Made by a program: the position numbers and the translations under genes. From Cololabis saira (taxonomy: Eukaryota; Chordata; Actinopteri; Beloniformes; Belonidae), in assembly GCF_033807715.1 (NCBI RefSeq), contig NC_084587.1, positions 11,670,942 through 11,734,941 of the forward strand: a DNA stretch of 64,000 nt, given 5' to 3'. Every line of letters starts with the position of its first letter. The first letter of the stretch is position 1. Below the pieces are notes generated by a model, which was not told where the DNA came from, did not search any database, and saw only the letters and a list, made by a program, of their open reading frames with translations. Below, one piece after another: positions 23,101 through 33,750 of the stretch.

Positions 23101-25469
23101 GTGGTAACAGTATACTGTATACAAATCTGTCCATACATCTGCAGGGATGGTGCTCTTGGCACAGTTAACAGAAACAAAATGTATTATCTTTAAGAAATGT
23201 TGTTTTATAATTTAACTTCCACATTTCACCACACTTTCTTAATCGCTTCACTATTATTTACTTCAGCATTTAATGTTTAATTTAATATTTAATCTGATGT
23301 TATGCTTTAAGTGCAATTTTTGTGGAATTTTGTGAAAATGTATATATTCTTGAATAAGAATTTCCATACTGATGATTACATTTCATTTTTACTTGTATAT
23401 GGCAACAAAACACGCGCAGAGTAGATTAGTAGCAGCTAGTTGTTTGACACCTTAAACTTTAACTCTTAATCAAAAGACTATGCCCTTAGTTATGCATACA
23501 TTTTGGCTGATGTGACAGATACATTTTTACTCACCATGCAGTTGTCATGGATATGAAATATAGCCCTGGAGATCAAAACCATTTTTGAACATGGGATGTT
23601 TTCTCCTGCAACATTTTAACATGTGGATCGACAGCGATTGACTCGCATTTTGAATCGGTCCCTTGTGGTCTTAGGAGGAACTGCAATGTTCTTCACTTCC
23701 TGTATTAATTCAGACTGGAAGGCCAGATGTAGCCCCTTGGTTGCTGCCTCTAATATTAATATCATAAAATGCACCTGAGTGTTATATAGCATTAACAATT
23801 AACATTCATGTTTCACTAGTTTCCTTCTGACCCTGATGAAGTCTTTTAATATACTTACTCTACTTTTTTTTTTTTTTCAATTGCTTGCCTTACTTTATGA
23901 TGAGACATTTGAGATCATTGGGGATGTGATTAATTATTCCAAAACAGGATACAGCTGTCCAATATTTATACTAGCAGAGGGCTAATGGTTTCACAAACTG
24001 CTGTGATAGAATGGGGTGACATTCATATGAAGGGCAGTCTTAACTGTTTGATCATGCTTTGAAATATTTAATTATGTTATCGTCCTCATTGCGGCTTCTG
24101 CTTCTACTTGAACGGCAAGAGCACTAATGTTCCTAGCTGATTTACTCCACGTGGGTAAAATGAAAGGGAGACGAGCTGCAGAGCCACACTCTGCTGTTCC
24201 AGATTGAGTGTTGTAGCAAGGGAAAACACTTTTGTCCATTTTTTTCCATCTCTCCCACAGTAAGTGAGTAGTGTATTGCCTCATTATAATCTGCTTGTGT
24301 GTGTGTGTTTTTTTATTTTATTATTATTGTTTCCAGAGGTGGAATGTCAATTACAGAATGTGGAGCATGTTCAGATTCCCGTGGAGAGAGAGGGTTTTTA
24401 TAAAAACGCCTGGAGCTTTCTGTCGGCTCCCTGTTATCGGCCTGTTTAATCAACGAGTCTATATTTACACATTTGCTTTTTCGAAGTCATTGCTTTTTGG
24501 AACTTTAATAATTTACATGTTTACAGGAAAAGAAGAAAAAACTAAACCAGCCGTTGCCCAGATGTAGCACAACAATAATGTTGCATAGATGAATGCAAAA
24601 TTATTGCTGATTGAAGGCTTGAGAAAAATGGAGTGAATAATGAATGAATGCTATATTCAGCAGCATTTTAACAGGGAACATGTGGCCAGACCAGTGTCAA
24701 ATTGTGCTGCAGTTGATTTTGATAGAAGCCAAGTCTCTATCCTGTTGTGGTGCAGCTATCAGTTCAATCAACGACTCATTTCTCAGTCACAAATAAACAA
24801 AGGTGATCACTCAACCCTGGGGAGTCAAATAAAAGTGTAGATTTTACCTGATAAACCCCCCTTTTAAGTAAATGTGCTACATACAGATTTTAAAACCCAT
24901 TTAGTAGCCAATGGTAGCATACATATGGCTACAAGACCCATTCTTAATGCAGAGCTGCACAGTGCAATATACTCCTATAGTACAGTACATGTAGGAGGGA
25001 AATTGAGCCTGCATGGTCAACGATACTGGTATCATACACAGTGTTGGTCATGTAGTGCGGGACGGGACACTAGCACAAAATGTGAGCTGAAACAGGCAAA
25101 CAAACAAAAAGCACTGTCCAAAAAAATGTGCCCACATAAATTCCTGATAGGGCTTAAAATGAGAAAACTGCTTTGGGGCTTGTAATGGATAAATAACAGG
25201 AGGCCTGTGTGGGTTTTGTAAGGTCATGTCCACCGCAGTGCTTTACCAAACCCACATGAGTCCTACATGGGTGTTCTGTGGGATAAGTGTGGGTTTACTT
25301 TGCCCAAATAACCACAGTAAACCCACATCTATCTGTGTGGAGCCTACATGGGCATGCCTTTACAATACTCCAGATTTCTCCATAAATTGATCAAAATCCT
25401 CAGTCTTGATGCAGTCTTTTCAGCTCTTTAGATCGCCTTAAAAAATAAATGTTATGAATTTTGAATCTG
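20120..25469. other. Long unassigned AT-rich stretch
   Basis: About 5.3 kb with only short ORFs (up to 103 codons), none with a known motif. It includes a TATTAAT-rich patch near 22670-22725 and a short (TG)n near 24297. It is the least repetitive part of the window and the best place for single-copy regulatory DNA, but nothing specific is visible. Confidence 0.5.
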
Positions 25470-25635
25470 GATTCTCTTGGTATGAAAATGATGAAGTAAA
25501 TTACACTGAATGGGAATAAAATGGAACTAAATTGGATTGCAGATCATTGGACTGTAATAAATTGGTTTCTGTGTAAAGTGCCATGAGATGACTTTTCTTG
25601 TGAACTGGCACTTTACAAATAATGTGACATTAACT
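25470..25635 (+). mobile_element. L2-type LINE 3' end remnant
   Basis: AAAGTGCCATGAGATGACTT followed by TGTGAACTGGCACTTTACAAATAA matches the conserved 3' terminal region of fish L2 elements (normally AAGTGCC.TGAGATGAC...TGTGAATTGGCGCTATATAAATAAA). No ORF remains. Confidence 0.6.
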
Positions 25636-26119
25636 GAGATTTTCAACCAAGTCACAAAAGTAAGTAATGTATTGCTGTACAAGGTAGTACTAAATGATCC
25701 TATCTCTTACCCTAATTAATGGAACATTAATGAAAAATGTTTCAGTGGCTGATCAGTCCAGCGTGCTGCTTGTACACATTTTAAGCCATTCATTTGCAGA
25801 GTACAGCTTTGTTTCACTTCAGGCCCCACTACAACATTTCCATTGGATTTAGGGGTTCGACTTAGCCATCACATACATTATTAGAACATTAACGCTTCCT
25901 TAAGCCTCAGCAAAACAATTTTGTAATCATGGTTACTTTCCTGATTCATGACACATTTTCCAAATTCATTGTTTTATCAATGATGACAAGCCCCTCTGGT
26001 CCCGATGCAGTGAACCATCCCCTAACCATTCTACTACTACCACCATGTTTACAGATGTGACAAGATTCTTATGCAAAAAGGATGTTTCTTTTCTACAAAT
26101 GTAATGGTTCTTACCATAT
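25636..26119. other. No gene recognised
   Basis: AT-rich spacer between the L2 tail and a TTAA element. Confidence 0.5.
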
Positions 26120-26123
26120 TTAA

Positions 26124-26707
26124 AGCTAGGGTCTACGATCTTGAGTTTAAAAAAAAAACACCTACTCCCCACAAAAACTCCCTCCCCCCTGTGCTCTGCC
26201 TCACATGAAGCTCCCGCCTCCGACACACCCCCACTGGCACGGGAGCCAGCAGGACCGAAAACAAGCGGCGCCGGATTTAAATCAAAGTAAAAAAAAAGTA
26301 AATAAAAGTCCATTGGAAAACAAATACAACGCAGAGCCGTGTGTGTTGGTGTTTGTTCGTGTCTGCGAGATACAACAATGGAATCACAGGTAAGATACCA
26401 TGTTACTCATTCAAATGTCCACAGCTGCTAAGCTCAATATGTCCTTCGTGTTGCCGTACTTTGGGAGGCGGGGAGTAGGGTGAGGACTGTCCAATCACTG
26501 ACATTCAAGCAGATTGACCAATAGGCGCCGTTCAGGCCGAATGGCGCCTATTGGTTGACTTCTTTGCAGGATTACAGCAGATAGAAGAAATATTTTCTTT
26601 TGGTTCTTTTTGCTAATCATATTTCATAGGTTACACTATTGGGCCATAACAACCTTATAAATGACTTTGATAAAAATGTACAATATGTAAAATCGTAGAC
26701 CCTAGCT
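26124..26707. mobile_element. TTAA-target non-autonomous element, 584 bp
   Basis: The left end AGCTAGGGTCTACGAT and the right end ATCGTAGACCCTAGCT are a perfect 16-bp TIR pair, flanked by TTAA at 26120-26123 and 26708-26711. The interior is GC-rich with a CCAATAGGCGCC/GGCGCCTATTGG inverted pair near 26518-26553 and has no transposase. Confidence 0.88.
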
Positions 26708-26711
26708 TTAA

Positions 26712-27249
26712 GTCCTAAAATGTTATTTTTGTGTTGTCTCTCCACAAGCATTTTTCCTATACAACAAGAGTCTGACTTATCAGCAATAGTTACAAGCAAA
26801 CTGCAGAGTGGCAGCAATGTTCTTTTCAGGCAGATGTCTCTTTGTAGCCCTGCAATGCACGTTATTGCTGGTCCGTGTTCTCCTGATGATATTGCAGCCC
26901 CTAAGTTCTTGCAGATTGTAGAACAAAAGACCATCTGAAGTCACCCGGGTAACTCAAATGACACTATCATTTTTCTAAAATGATTACTACAAAAATGGTT
27001 CTCCGGTGACATTCCAACTCTGCCGCAATAATAAATTCCTGGTTAATGTTATGCAGCTGTCGTAGTAATGATGACTTTGTTTTTGAAAAGGGAAACATCC
27101 CAGCTCCAAGAAAAGATGCACTTCAGTGTTTGGCCAGCTGGTGAGCCTTAACCACCTTCCTGTACAGATAGCTCTATGAAACATTTACTTTGCTTCCTCT
27201 GTTTGGAGGACTTTAGTATTTGATAAGATTCAGGGTAAAATTTTGAACT
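26712..27249. other. No gene recognised
   Basis: Short overlapping ORFs without motifs. Confidence 0.5.
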
Positions 27250-27720
27250 TACTACTACTACTGCTGTCATTTAGCAGACGTTTTTATCCAAAGCGACTTA
27301 CATCTGAGAGACCAACACAAGCAAGAAGTCCCATCGGAGGGTCCAGCTGGATAAATGCTGGTCAGACTGCTGAGAGTCCAGACACAGCTGCTGCCATGCT
27401 AGTGCTAGTGCTTTCTTTTGTTTTGTTTTGTTGAATTGTTCCCTTCCCACTAAACAAAAAAGTCCCTTTTATACAACAAAACTATGTCTTAAAAGACATC
27501 ATACGATCATCTTGTCATAAGTGCATGCAGCTCTTTCAGTGCTGAGTCCTGCAAAGAGCTGGACAAATCTTCTAACTGATTCTGATGAGCAGAGAAGTTT
27601 ACTAGATGCAGAAGAGTCTTTAGCTTGCTCTTAAAAGTAGGTACAGACCCTGCAGATCAGACAGTTTGGTAGGTCATTCAACCATCTTGGAACAATGGAG
27701 GAAAAGAGTCTGGCTACTGA
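27250..27720 (+). repeat. Unclassified fish interspersed repeat
   Basis: TTTAGCAGACGTTTTTATCC followed by AAAGCGACTTACATCTGAG is a motif I recognise as very common in fish genomes, followed downstream by a decayed TAGGTCATTCAACCATCTTGG segment. I cannot place it in a superfamily; the boundaries are approximate. Confidence 0.45.
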
Positions 27721-28359
27721 TTTCACACCATGTTGTGGTGGAAGCTCCAGTGGCGGAGCGTGGGTCTCAGTACAGAGGGGGCGGAGCATTCTCGATGAGC
27801 CCTTATGATAGTCATTTTAACGTTCAACAACACCTCATCCTACCCATCAAACAACATTTATTATCAACTTTATTGAGCTAAGCAATATATAGGCCTATGC
27901 TGCAGAAAGCAGAGTAAAGTCACAAACTTGTTCAGAAGAACACGCACAGGCCTGACAGCTGTCAATCACATGGCGATGAAAACTCAGATAGTCACAGACT
28001 GACTCAGTTCCATCTTTGATACAGCTTAAATACAAAAAACCCAACATAACTGGTCTAAAATTACACAATCTATTTAGATAGATATAGACACAGCGGTCTA
28101 TAACATAATTTCTGAGCTATATAACAGAGAATAGACTTGGCCGTCTAGTTGACAACAACACAAAGCTCATTCAAATAGGCAGGTGGTCAAGGCTACCACA
28201 ACTATCTGATAAAGAAATTATTTATGAAGGTTACACTCACTCACCAATGGCAGTTGACTCTTCCATAAAACTTTGTACATGCTTAGTCCTCTTTTAAAGT
28301 TTAGCGCTCATCTCCTTCATGGCAGCAAATTTGCCGAGTCGGCAAATTGGCTGTAACTG
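27721..28359. other. Possible element left half
   Basis: Begins near CAGTGGCGGAGCGTGGG at about 27751 and is followed by AT-rich DNA. G-rich DNA near 27775 and C-rich DNA at 28700-28740 could be degenerate inverted ends of one element spanning about 27751-28748, but no target duplication was found. Confidence 0.3.
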
Positions 28360-28362
28360 TTA

Positions 28363-28528
28363 AGCCTGATTTACGGTTCCGCGTTACACCAACGCAGAGC
28401 CTACGGCGTAGGATACGCGGCGATGCACACGTACGGTGCGTGTCGCCGCGTACCCTACGGCGTAGCCTTTCTTCGTACCCTACGGCGTAGGCTCTGCGTC
28501 GATTTAACGCGGAACCATAAATCAGGCT
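28363..28528. mobile_element. Harbinger-type palindromic MITE, TTA TSD
   Basis: The termini AGCCTGATTTACGGTTCCGC and GCGGAACCATAAATCAGGCT are inverted repeats flanked by TTA (28360-28362 and 28529-28531). The inside is also largely palindromic (ACGCAGAGCCTACGGCGTAG against CTACGGCGTAGGCTCTGCGT), so the whole 166 bp can fold into one long GC-rich hairpin. The 3-bp TTA target fits PIF-Harbinger. Confidence 0.88.
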
Positions 28529-28531
28529 TTA

Positions 28532-29412
28532 CAGCCAATCAGCGTTGGCTCACAGCCCTGATGCGTTCAGGACAATTGTAAAGTAGGAATTAGCCTACAC
28601 TGGCCGCACAATGCACATTTTATTGTAATTATAGCCTACAATTTACGATTATATAAGAACGTATCATACAAAACGGGGCCCTATCATTGGGCCCTATGAG
28701 CTTGTGGGCCCCGGGGCGCCCGCCCCCTCGCCCCCCCTCTAGTCCAGGGTCTTTCAATGGCTGAGCAGAGCTGTCGCGAGGGAGTGTAGCTCTGGATGGA
28801 GTGCTCTATTGCTCTAGTTTTAAAACAAGCTATCATCGTATTTATAATTTAATATAAAATCGTAGCTGCTTAAGTGCTTTGTTCTATATTCGTTAATGGG
28901 CCAATGTGCCACCCTGAATGCTGACATTTTAAGTATCTGCTAATGGTCTCTCTCCTTCTTAGCTCAGAAATTCAGTGTGCTTGATATCCACCTAAGAATT
29001 TTACATTTTTCACAGAGAGGTTGGAGTTTTTGTTTCATGTTGGTATACGTGTTTTGTATCCGTGTATGCAGAGTTTGAACTTGCTTTGATGGGTGCCATG
29101 AGGACGTTATGATCAAAGCCTGTCAGCATTCTGCTTCATTCTGTTCCCCTGTGTGAATTCTCTAGATTCACACAATCATTTAATATTATGTACCACAGAT
29201 GGCGAATTCCCCAGATTCCCCCACAATGTTGTGCTATCTCTAAATCCAGACATGTTACTGACTGGTTTCCAATTAGTCTAATTAAACTTTAAAATGTTCA
29301 TACAGATTTCTCAGCTTCACACAACTTTTCCAGCTATTCTAGTCAATGTATTCAAATTCCTTTGTGTGCCTGACCTTCTAAACAAAAGGGATAGAGTCAA
29401 AATAAACTAATA
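28532..29412. other. No gene recognised
   Basis: Includes a GC-rich stretch at 28700-28745 (GGGGCGCCCGCCCCC), possibly the end of an unidentified element; otherwise AT-rich. Confidence 0.45.
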
Positions 29413-29720
29413 TATACAGTACTGTGCAAAAGTCTCTTGTTTTATCTTATTTATTTTTATTAAGATACGAGCAGGAAAGGCAGTGATAATATTAAAGGAG
29501 CGACTCATTGATTTTTCAGTTAATCAGTTGGCGGATTAGTCATTCCAGGCCATTATTCAAGAATCAGCATTGAATATATAAAAAAAAAAAAACATATTGG
29601 TCGACCTCAAGATAATTTAGAAAATAAAACCCTACATTGTTCGGAACAAAATGACTCTAAATGCAAAAGTCAGTATTTGGTGTGACTTAGAACCAAGCAC
29701 AGATGCAAAGCGATACAAAA
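29413..29720. mobile_element. Probable Tc1/mariner-type remnant
   Basis: The left end TATA|CAGTACTGTGCAAAAGTCT is a common TA-flanked fish transposon terminus, and AGTCAGTATTTGGTGTGAC at about 29668-29686 is another motif of the same repeat. It is interrupted by unrelated A-rich DNA and the right end is absent. Confidence 0.45.
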
Positions 29721-30124
29721 GATCTCCCCTAAAGTTTCCCTCTCAGAGGTTTCCCTTATAGGCATGAAGGTAAAGTCACTTTCACAACACTGTCCAACAT
29801 TTACTTTTGTTTAATTTCTCGCTCTGCCACTCTCTCATTTTCTGTTCCGTCATTACTCTCTTGAGCCACTAATCTCCTCCAACATGATGCCCAAGGTAGC
29901 TCTTTGGGCTGGCTTCATCGGTACTCATATGTGACATGGTGCCGTTTGTCGCATGGTCTGATTGGGCCTGGGGTCCGGAGTTACACTGAGCAGTTTTTGC
30001 AGACAGAAAGGACAGAAGGCTAAGAGCTAGATGATATTTCTTTTAAAAAAATCCAATATTCCTTTAAATTAAACTGACATTTCAGCATGTGCTGTTTTAA
30101 CTCCTTTTAGACCGTCCCGTACAG
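29721..30124. other. No gene recognised
   Basis: Spacer without motifs. Confidence 0.5.
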
Positions 30125-30136
30125 ATGTTTTTTTTT

Positions 30137-30507
30137 CCATCCATCCATTATCTATACCAGCTTTATCCTTTGCAGGGTCACGGGGGTCTGCTGGAGCCTA
30201 TCCCAGCTATTTTCAGGCGAGAGGCAGGGGTTACACCCTGGACAGATCGCCAGTCTATCGTAGGACCACATATACAGACAAACAACCAGACACACTCACA
30301 CTCACACCTACAGGCAATTTATAATCACCAATTAACCTAGCATGCATCTTTTTGGACTGTGGGAGGAAACCGGAGTACCCGGAGAAAACCCACACAAGCA
30401 CGGGGAGAACATGCAAACTCCACACAGAAAGACCCTGTTGGGCCTGGGAGTCGAACCGATTTCTTGCTGTGAAGCAACAGTGCTGACCACCAAGCCACCG
30501 TGCTGCC
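30137..30507 (-). mobile_element. Full-length tRNA-derived SINE, 12-bp TSD
   Basis: On the minus strand the 5' part reads GGTGGCTTGGTGGTCAGC (A-box-like) and ATCGGTTCGACTCCCAGGC (B box), the middle contains GTGTGGAGTTTGCATGTTCT and CTCCCACAGTCCAAAAAG, and the 3' part is the LINE-like ATAGACTGGCGATCTGTCC...GGGATAGGCTCCAG followed by a GGATGGATGG tail. ATGTTTTTTTTT is duplicated exactly at 30125-30136 and 30508-30519. The same 3' tail appears alone at 62105-62216. The SINE is non-coding and mobilised by a partner LINE. Confidence 0.9.
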
Positions 30508-30519
30508 ATGTTTTTTTTT

Positions 30520-30889
30520 AATTATTTAAATTTGGATTCTACTCTAATTAGGCTGTCTATGAGGACAGAAATCAGAATAATTTCAGAAATTAGGTTGGTT
30601 ATCCCTTTCTGTTTGTCTGTCCTTGTTCACATATATTTGTTACGGCTAAAATGGCCCATAATGTATTAAATAATCCAGGAAGTAAGAGCAGTTCAACAAA
30701 TACATGTTTAATACAAAGACACAGCACCCAAACGCTGAAGAGAAATGGGACTCCCAATGATCATACAATGTAACATGAAATGGTACAATATGATACTATA
30801 CAACGTCCCCATGTGGACATTTTAGTTTGTAGCAGATGCTCCTTGACATTTTCACACTCAAAAATACCACAAAAAGAATGCAATATATA
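30520..30889. other. No gene recognised
   Basis: AT-rich spacer between the SINE and the hAT element. Confidence 0.5.
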
Positions 30890-30897
30890 CATGGATA

Positions 30898-31468
30898 CAG
30901 AGCTGCCTGGGAGACTTGCGAGGCCCTGTGCGGAATGGCCGGGGGGGCAAAAAATTTCGCTCACGCGCGAAATTTTTTGGGTTTTTCGGGTCGGATCGGG
31001 GTGTCTATATGCGCAATTTTAACTCTCCAATTAGCAAAATACTGGATAACTTCCCCTGTATCATCATCATTTGGCTTGCCTCAACGCGGGGCCCCACGGC
31101 TGCTTGAGACCCGGTCGGATCGGTGATTTTTGTAACAAATTTATCAAACGAGTCTTTCAGAGAGGCATTAAACTCTTCCAATTTCTTTAGTTTCTTTTCT
31201 TTTTTCATCCCCTGATGGAAATTTCCTGATTCTGTCTCGTTCTCTCGACATTGTGTGACAGTTTGTTCCAACTCCCCCCGTCTGGATCAGAGCAGCTTGT
31301 GTCTGCGCTTGGTCTGACGCAGCTGTACTGAACAACAGACACGCGCATCATTGCACATATATTTATTGATATGCACAGACTAGTACACATTTAGGTCTGT
31401 AATGGAACGTGACTGTTGATATTTATAAGGGAAAAAACAGAAAAAAAAAACAGAAAAAAAAAAAATTG

Positions 31469-31501
<33 letters not shown>

Positions 31502-31608
31502 CATAGCGCGAGGCCCCTTGGGGCGCGAGGCCCCTTGGGGCGCGAGGCCCCTTGGGGCGCGAGGCCCCATGCGGTCGCACGGTTCGCACACCCCTTGCGG
31601 CGGCCCTG
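30898..31608. mobile_element. hAT element, 711 bp, perfect 8-bp TSD
   Basis: The ends CAGAGCTGCC and (inverted right) CAGGGCCGCC are flanked by exact CATGGATA duplications (30890-30897 and 31609-31616). Inside are a near-palindrome AAAAAATTTCGC/GCGAAATTTTTT at about 30950-30979, a poly(A) run near 31469-31496 and a 17-bp tandem repeat at 31507-31568. A minus-strand ORF of 88 codons (31005-31271) has a lysine-rich helical segment KKEKKLKKLEEFNASLKDSF but no recognisable transposase motif. Confidence 0.9.
31507..31568. repeat. 17-bp tandem repeat near hAT right end
   Basis: CGCGAGGCCCCTTGGGG repeated 3.7 times without variation up to the final unit. It lies about 40 bp inside the right terminus, where hAT transposases usually bind subterminal repeats. 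Confidence 0.95.
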
Positions 31609-31616
31609 CATGGATA

Positions 31617-32164
31617 AAAGCAGAGTAAAACAAGTGGAGCATTTTGGGGATCATGTTAAAAGATAAGGTCTTTAAAAACTACATTCTTTGCAGTGGGAAA
31701 AGGATCCAAACCAATCTTGGGGTGGATCTTTGGAGTTAGGCCAGTCCCCTACATTCCAACCACGTAAAACTAAACTTATCAAAACAAAAGACAGGGCTGA
31801 AGAGGTGCTAGAAAGAGACCAGTACATTGATTCCTCTGGCTTTGTATTGGCCCATATAAGTGTGCTCTTCTGATCAGCTCTAAAAGACCACATAAAAAAA
31901 GACTTCATTAGTCACAGTAAATCACATTAACTATAGTATTTAGCTAAGAGGAACCCACTTTTTTTCTGAACACATGCTTGATGAGTAGGAATAAAAGAAC
32001 ATTCTTATTTTATTTTGTTTTGTGACCTGTTGAAATTTTGCCCAAATAAAAATAAATTTTAAATACAAAATTACACCATGCAAAATGTAATTATGTTTTA
32101 CTAATCCGTCATCACCAGTGTTCATTTCTATGCTATGGTGTGCAGGGGAGGCAACACAAAGGAA
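31617..32164. other. No gene recognised
   Basis: Short ORFs only, without motifs. Confidence 0.5.
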
Positions 32165-32345
32165 AGCGATGTTAGTCGACTAAACAGGTTGGTGAAGAAA
32201 GCCAGCTCAGGGATTTCCACCGCGGCGGAGTCTGTCACATAAGCGCCAGAGAAAAGGACCCTTGCTGCTGTCAGGCTGCTGCTGTCAATAATGGACAATG
32301 ATCGCCATCCCTTACATAACACTGACTCGGTGGCAGAGTCTTGTC
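32165..32345 (+). pseudogene. LINE ORF2 C-terminal fragment (Jockey-group-like)
   Basis: The plus frame reads SRLNRLVKKASSGISTAAES, a stop, then LAAVRLLLSIMDNDRHPLHN. The pattern R-L-x-R-L-V-x-K-A-S followed by a L-L-S-I-x-D-N-x-x-H-P-L-H block is typical of the end of several fish LINE polymerases. The copy has an internal stop and is truncated at both ends. Family assignment is tentative. Confidence 0.5.
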
Positions 32346-32667
32346 ACTGTCATGCTCAACAGACAGGTTGAGGAGGACCTGTGTTCCACGGGCCATACAG
32401 CATTTCAACTCCCCGGAGAAATAAAGGAGAGGCTGTTGACCTTTAACACTGCCCTTTTTGCCCTACTACCGTCCTGGCACACACTCGCGTTTTGTCATTG
32501 AATTGTGGTGTCATCTCTCCACCTGCAACAGTTCTGAGGAAGCAGAGGATATCAACTATGAAACCGTCATTATAATTCACTTTTTTTTACACTTGACTAT
32601 CCGACAGTTATGTAATATGTAGGCCAATGCTTAGAGTGTTTATGCTCCTAAACTTTAAAATGAGTTT

Positions 32668-32671
<4 letters not shown>
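32346..32671. other. No gene recognised
   Basis: Downstream of the LINE fragment; may contain its decayed 3' UTR. Confidence 0.4.

Positions 32672-32752
<81 letters not shown>
32672..32752. repeat. (GT)n microsatellite
   Basis: About 40 GT units, uninterrupted. Confidence 0.98.
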
Positions 32753-32753
<1 letters not shown>

Positions 32754-33604
32754 GTGAGAACATTTAAAGCTACAGTATGTTGATAGCTTTCTACGTGCTA
32801 AATTAATATACAGCCTCTTCTCCTCCCAGCAACATTAGAGCACCTTGTTAAGCACACGCACACGCAAAGTACTGCATACACATTTAGAAGAATTCACCTA
32901 TTGTTTCTTTAAATCTTTGTGATTCGAGACAGTAATTTTTATGAGTTAATTCAAAGCCAAACTACAAATGTTTTCAAAACACAAGTAGGAGGTGATATGA
33001 AAAATGCAAAAGACATTGGCTAATAAGCCTATTGCTTATTTACAGGTCATTTATTTTTTAATCATTTATGTCTATGTATGTTATTTAACTGCCCTGAAAA
33101 AGGAAAAATTAAGCATTAAAGCATATTCACCTGTGATATTAACCGGTTTTATACAGAAGAAAAGCACTGTGGATCAAGGCAATTTTGCTGTAATAACAGC
33201 ACTGAGAACAGGTAAAATGTTCTCCAATAAAGCTCTGAATAAACACAAGAAACCAGTGTTTCAGAAAAGTGCATGTTTTTGTAACTGACACACTGGAGTA
33301 AATGTATTAAACCAACCATGACCATTTGAATTCTTTAGGTAAGATGGTTGGCATGACAAAAGTGAGACATTTTTATTTATTTATACAGCCAAGTCAGAAA
33401 GGACAGACAAAACTCTAAAGCATTAGTGATTTTTTTTCTTTTTTTCTTTTGACAGACGTATGGTTCCTCATGCCTTTGTAGAGCTCTGGACCGTAATGTC
33501 GGAATTCCCAGCATGCAACATTCTAGAATGTAAACAAAGCCATAATGGCAGTAAGACTAAAGCAGGCAAGAAGGAAATGTCTGCCCCGGTAAACTGTAGA
33601 AACA
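32753..33604. other. No gene recognised
   Basis: A 94-codon plus-strand ORF at 33004-33288 has no recognisable motif. Confidence 0.5.
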
Positions 33605-33750
33605 ATGCCCAATAGCTGTTGTGCAACGGGATGCGAGAATATTAGAAAAGGGGAACAGATGGAGCTTTTGATCGAATTCTTAAAGATCCAGAGAAGCGAG
33701 GTAAATTGATTAATACCATAAAACGTGCAAACAAGACAGCTGACACATGA
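33605..33750 (+). pseudogene. THAP-type zinc-finger fragment
   Basis: An ATG at 33605 starts MPNSCCATGCENIRKGEQME, the typical start of a THAP C2CH DNA-binding finger (an M-P-x-x-C-x(2-4)-C beginning). A frameshift near 33665 then gives FDRILKDPEKRGKLINTIKR, matching the F-x-x-(F/I)-P/K-K-D-P-E-x-R segment, followed by a stop at 33748. The Trp and the second Cys/His pair are not reached. It could be a 5' exon remnant of a THAP-bearing DNA transposon (P-like or similar) or of a duplicated host THAP gene; the surrounding DNA does not decide. Confidence 0.6.
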
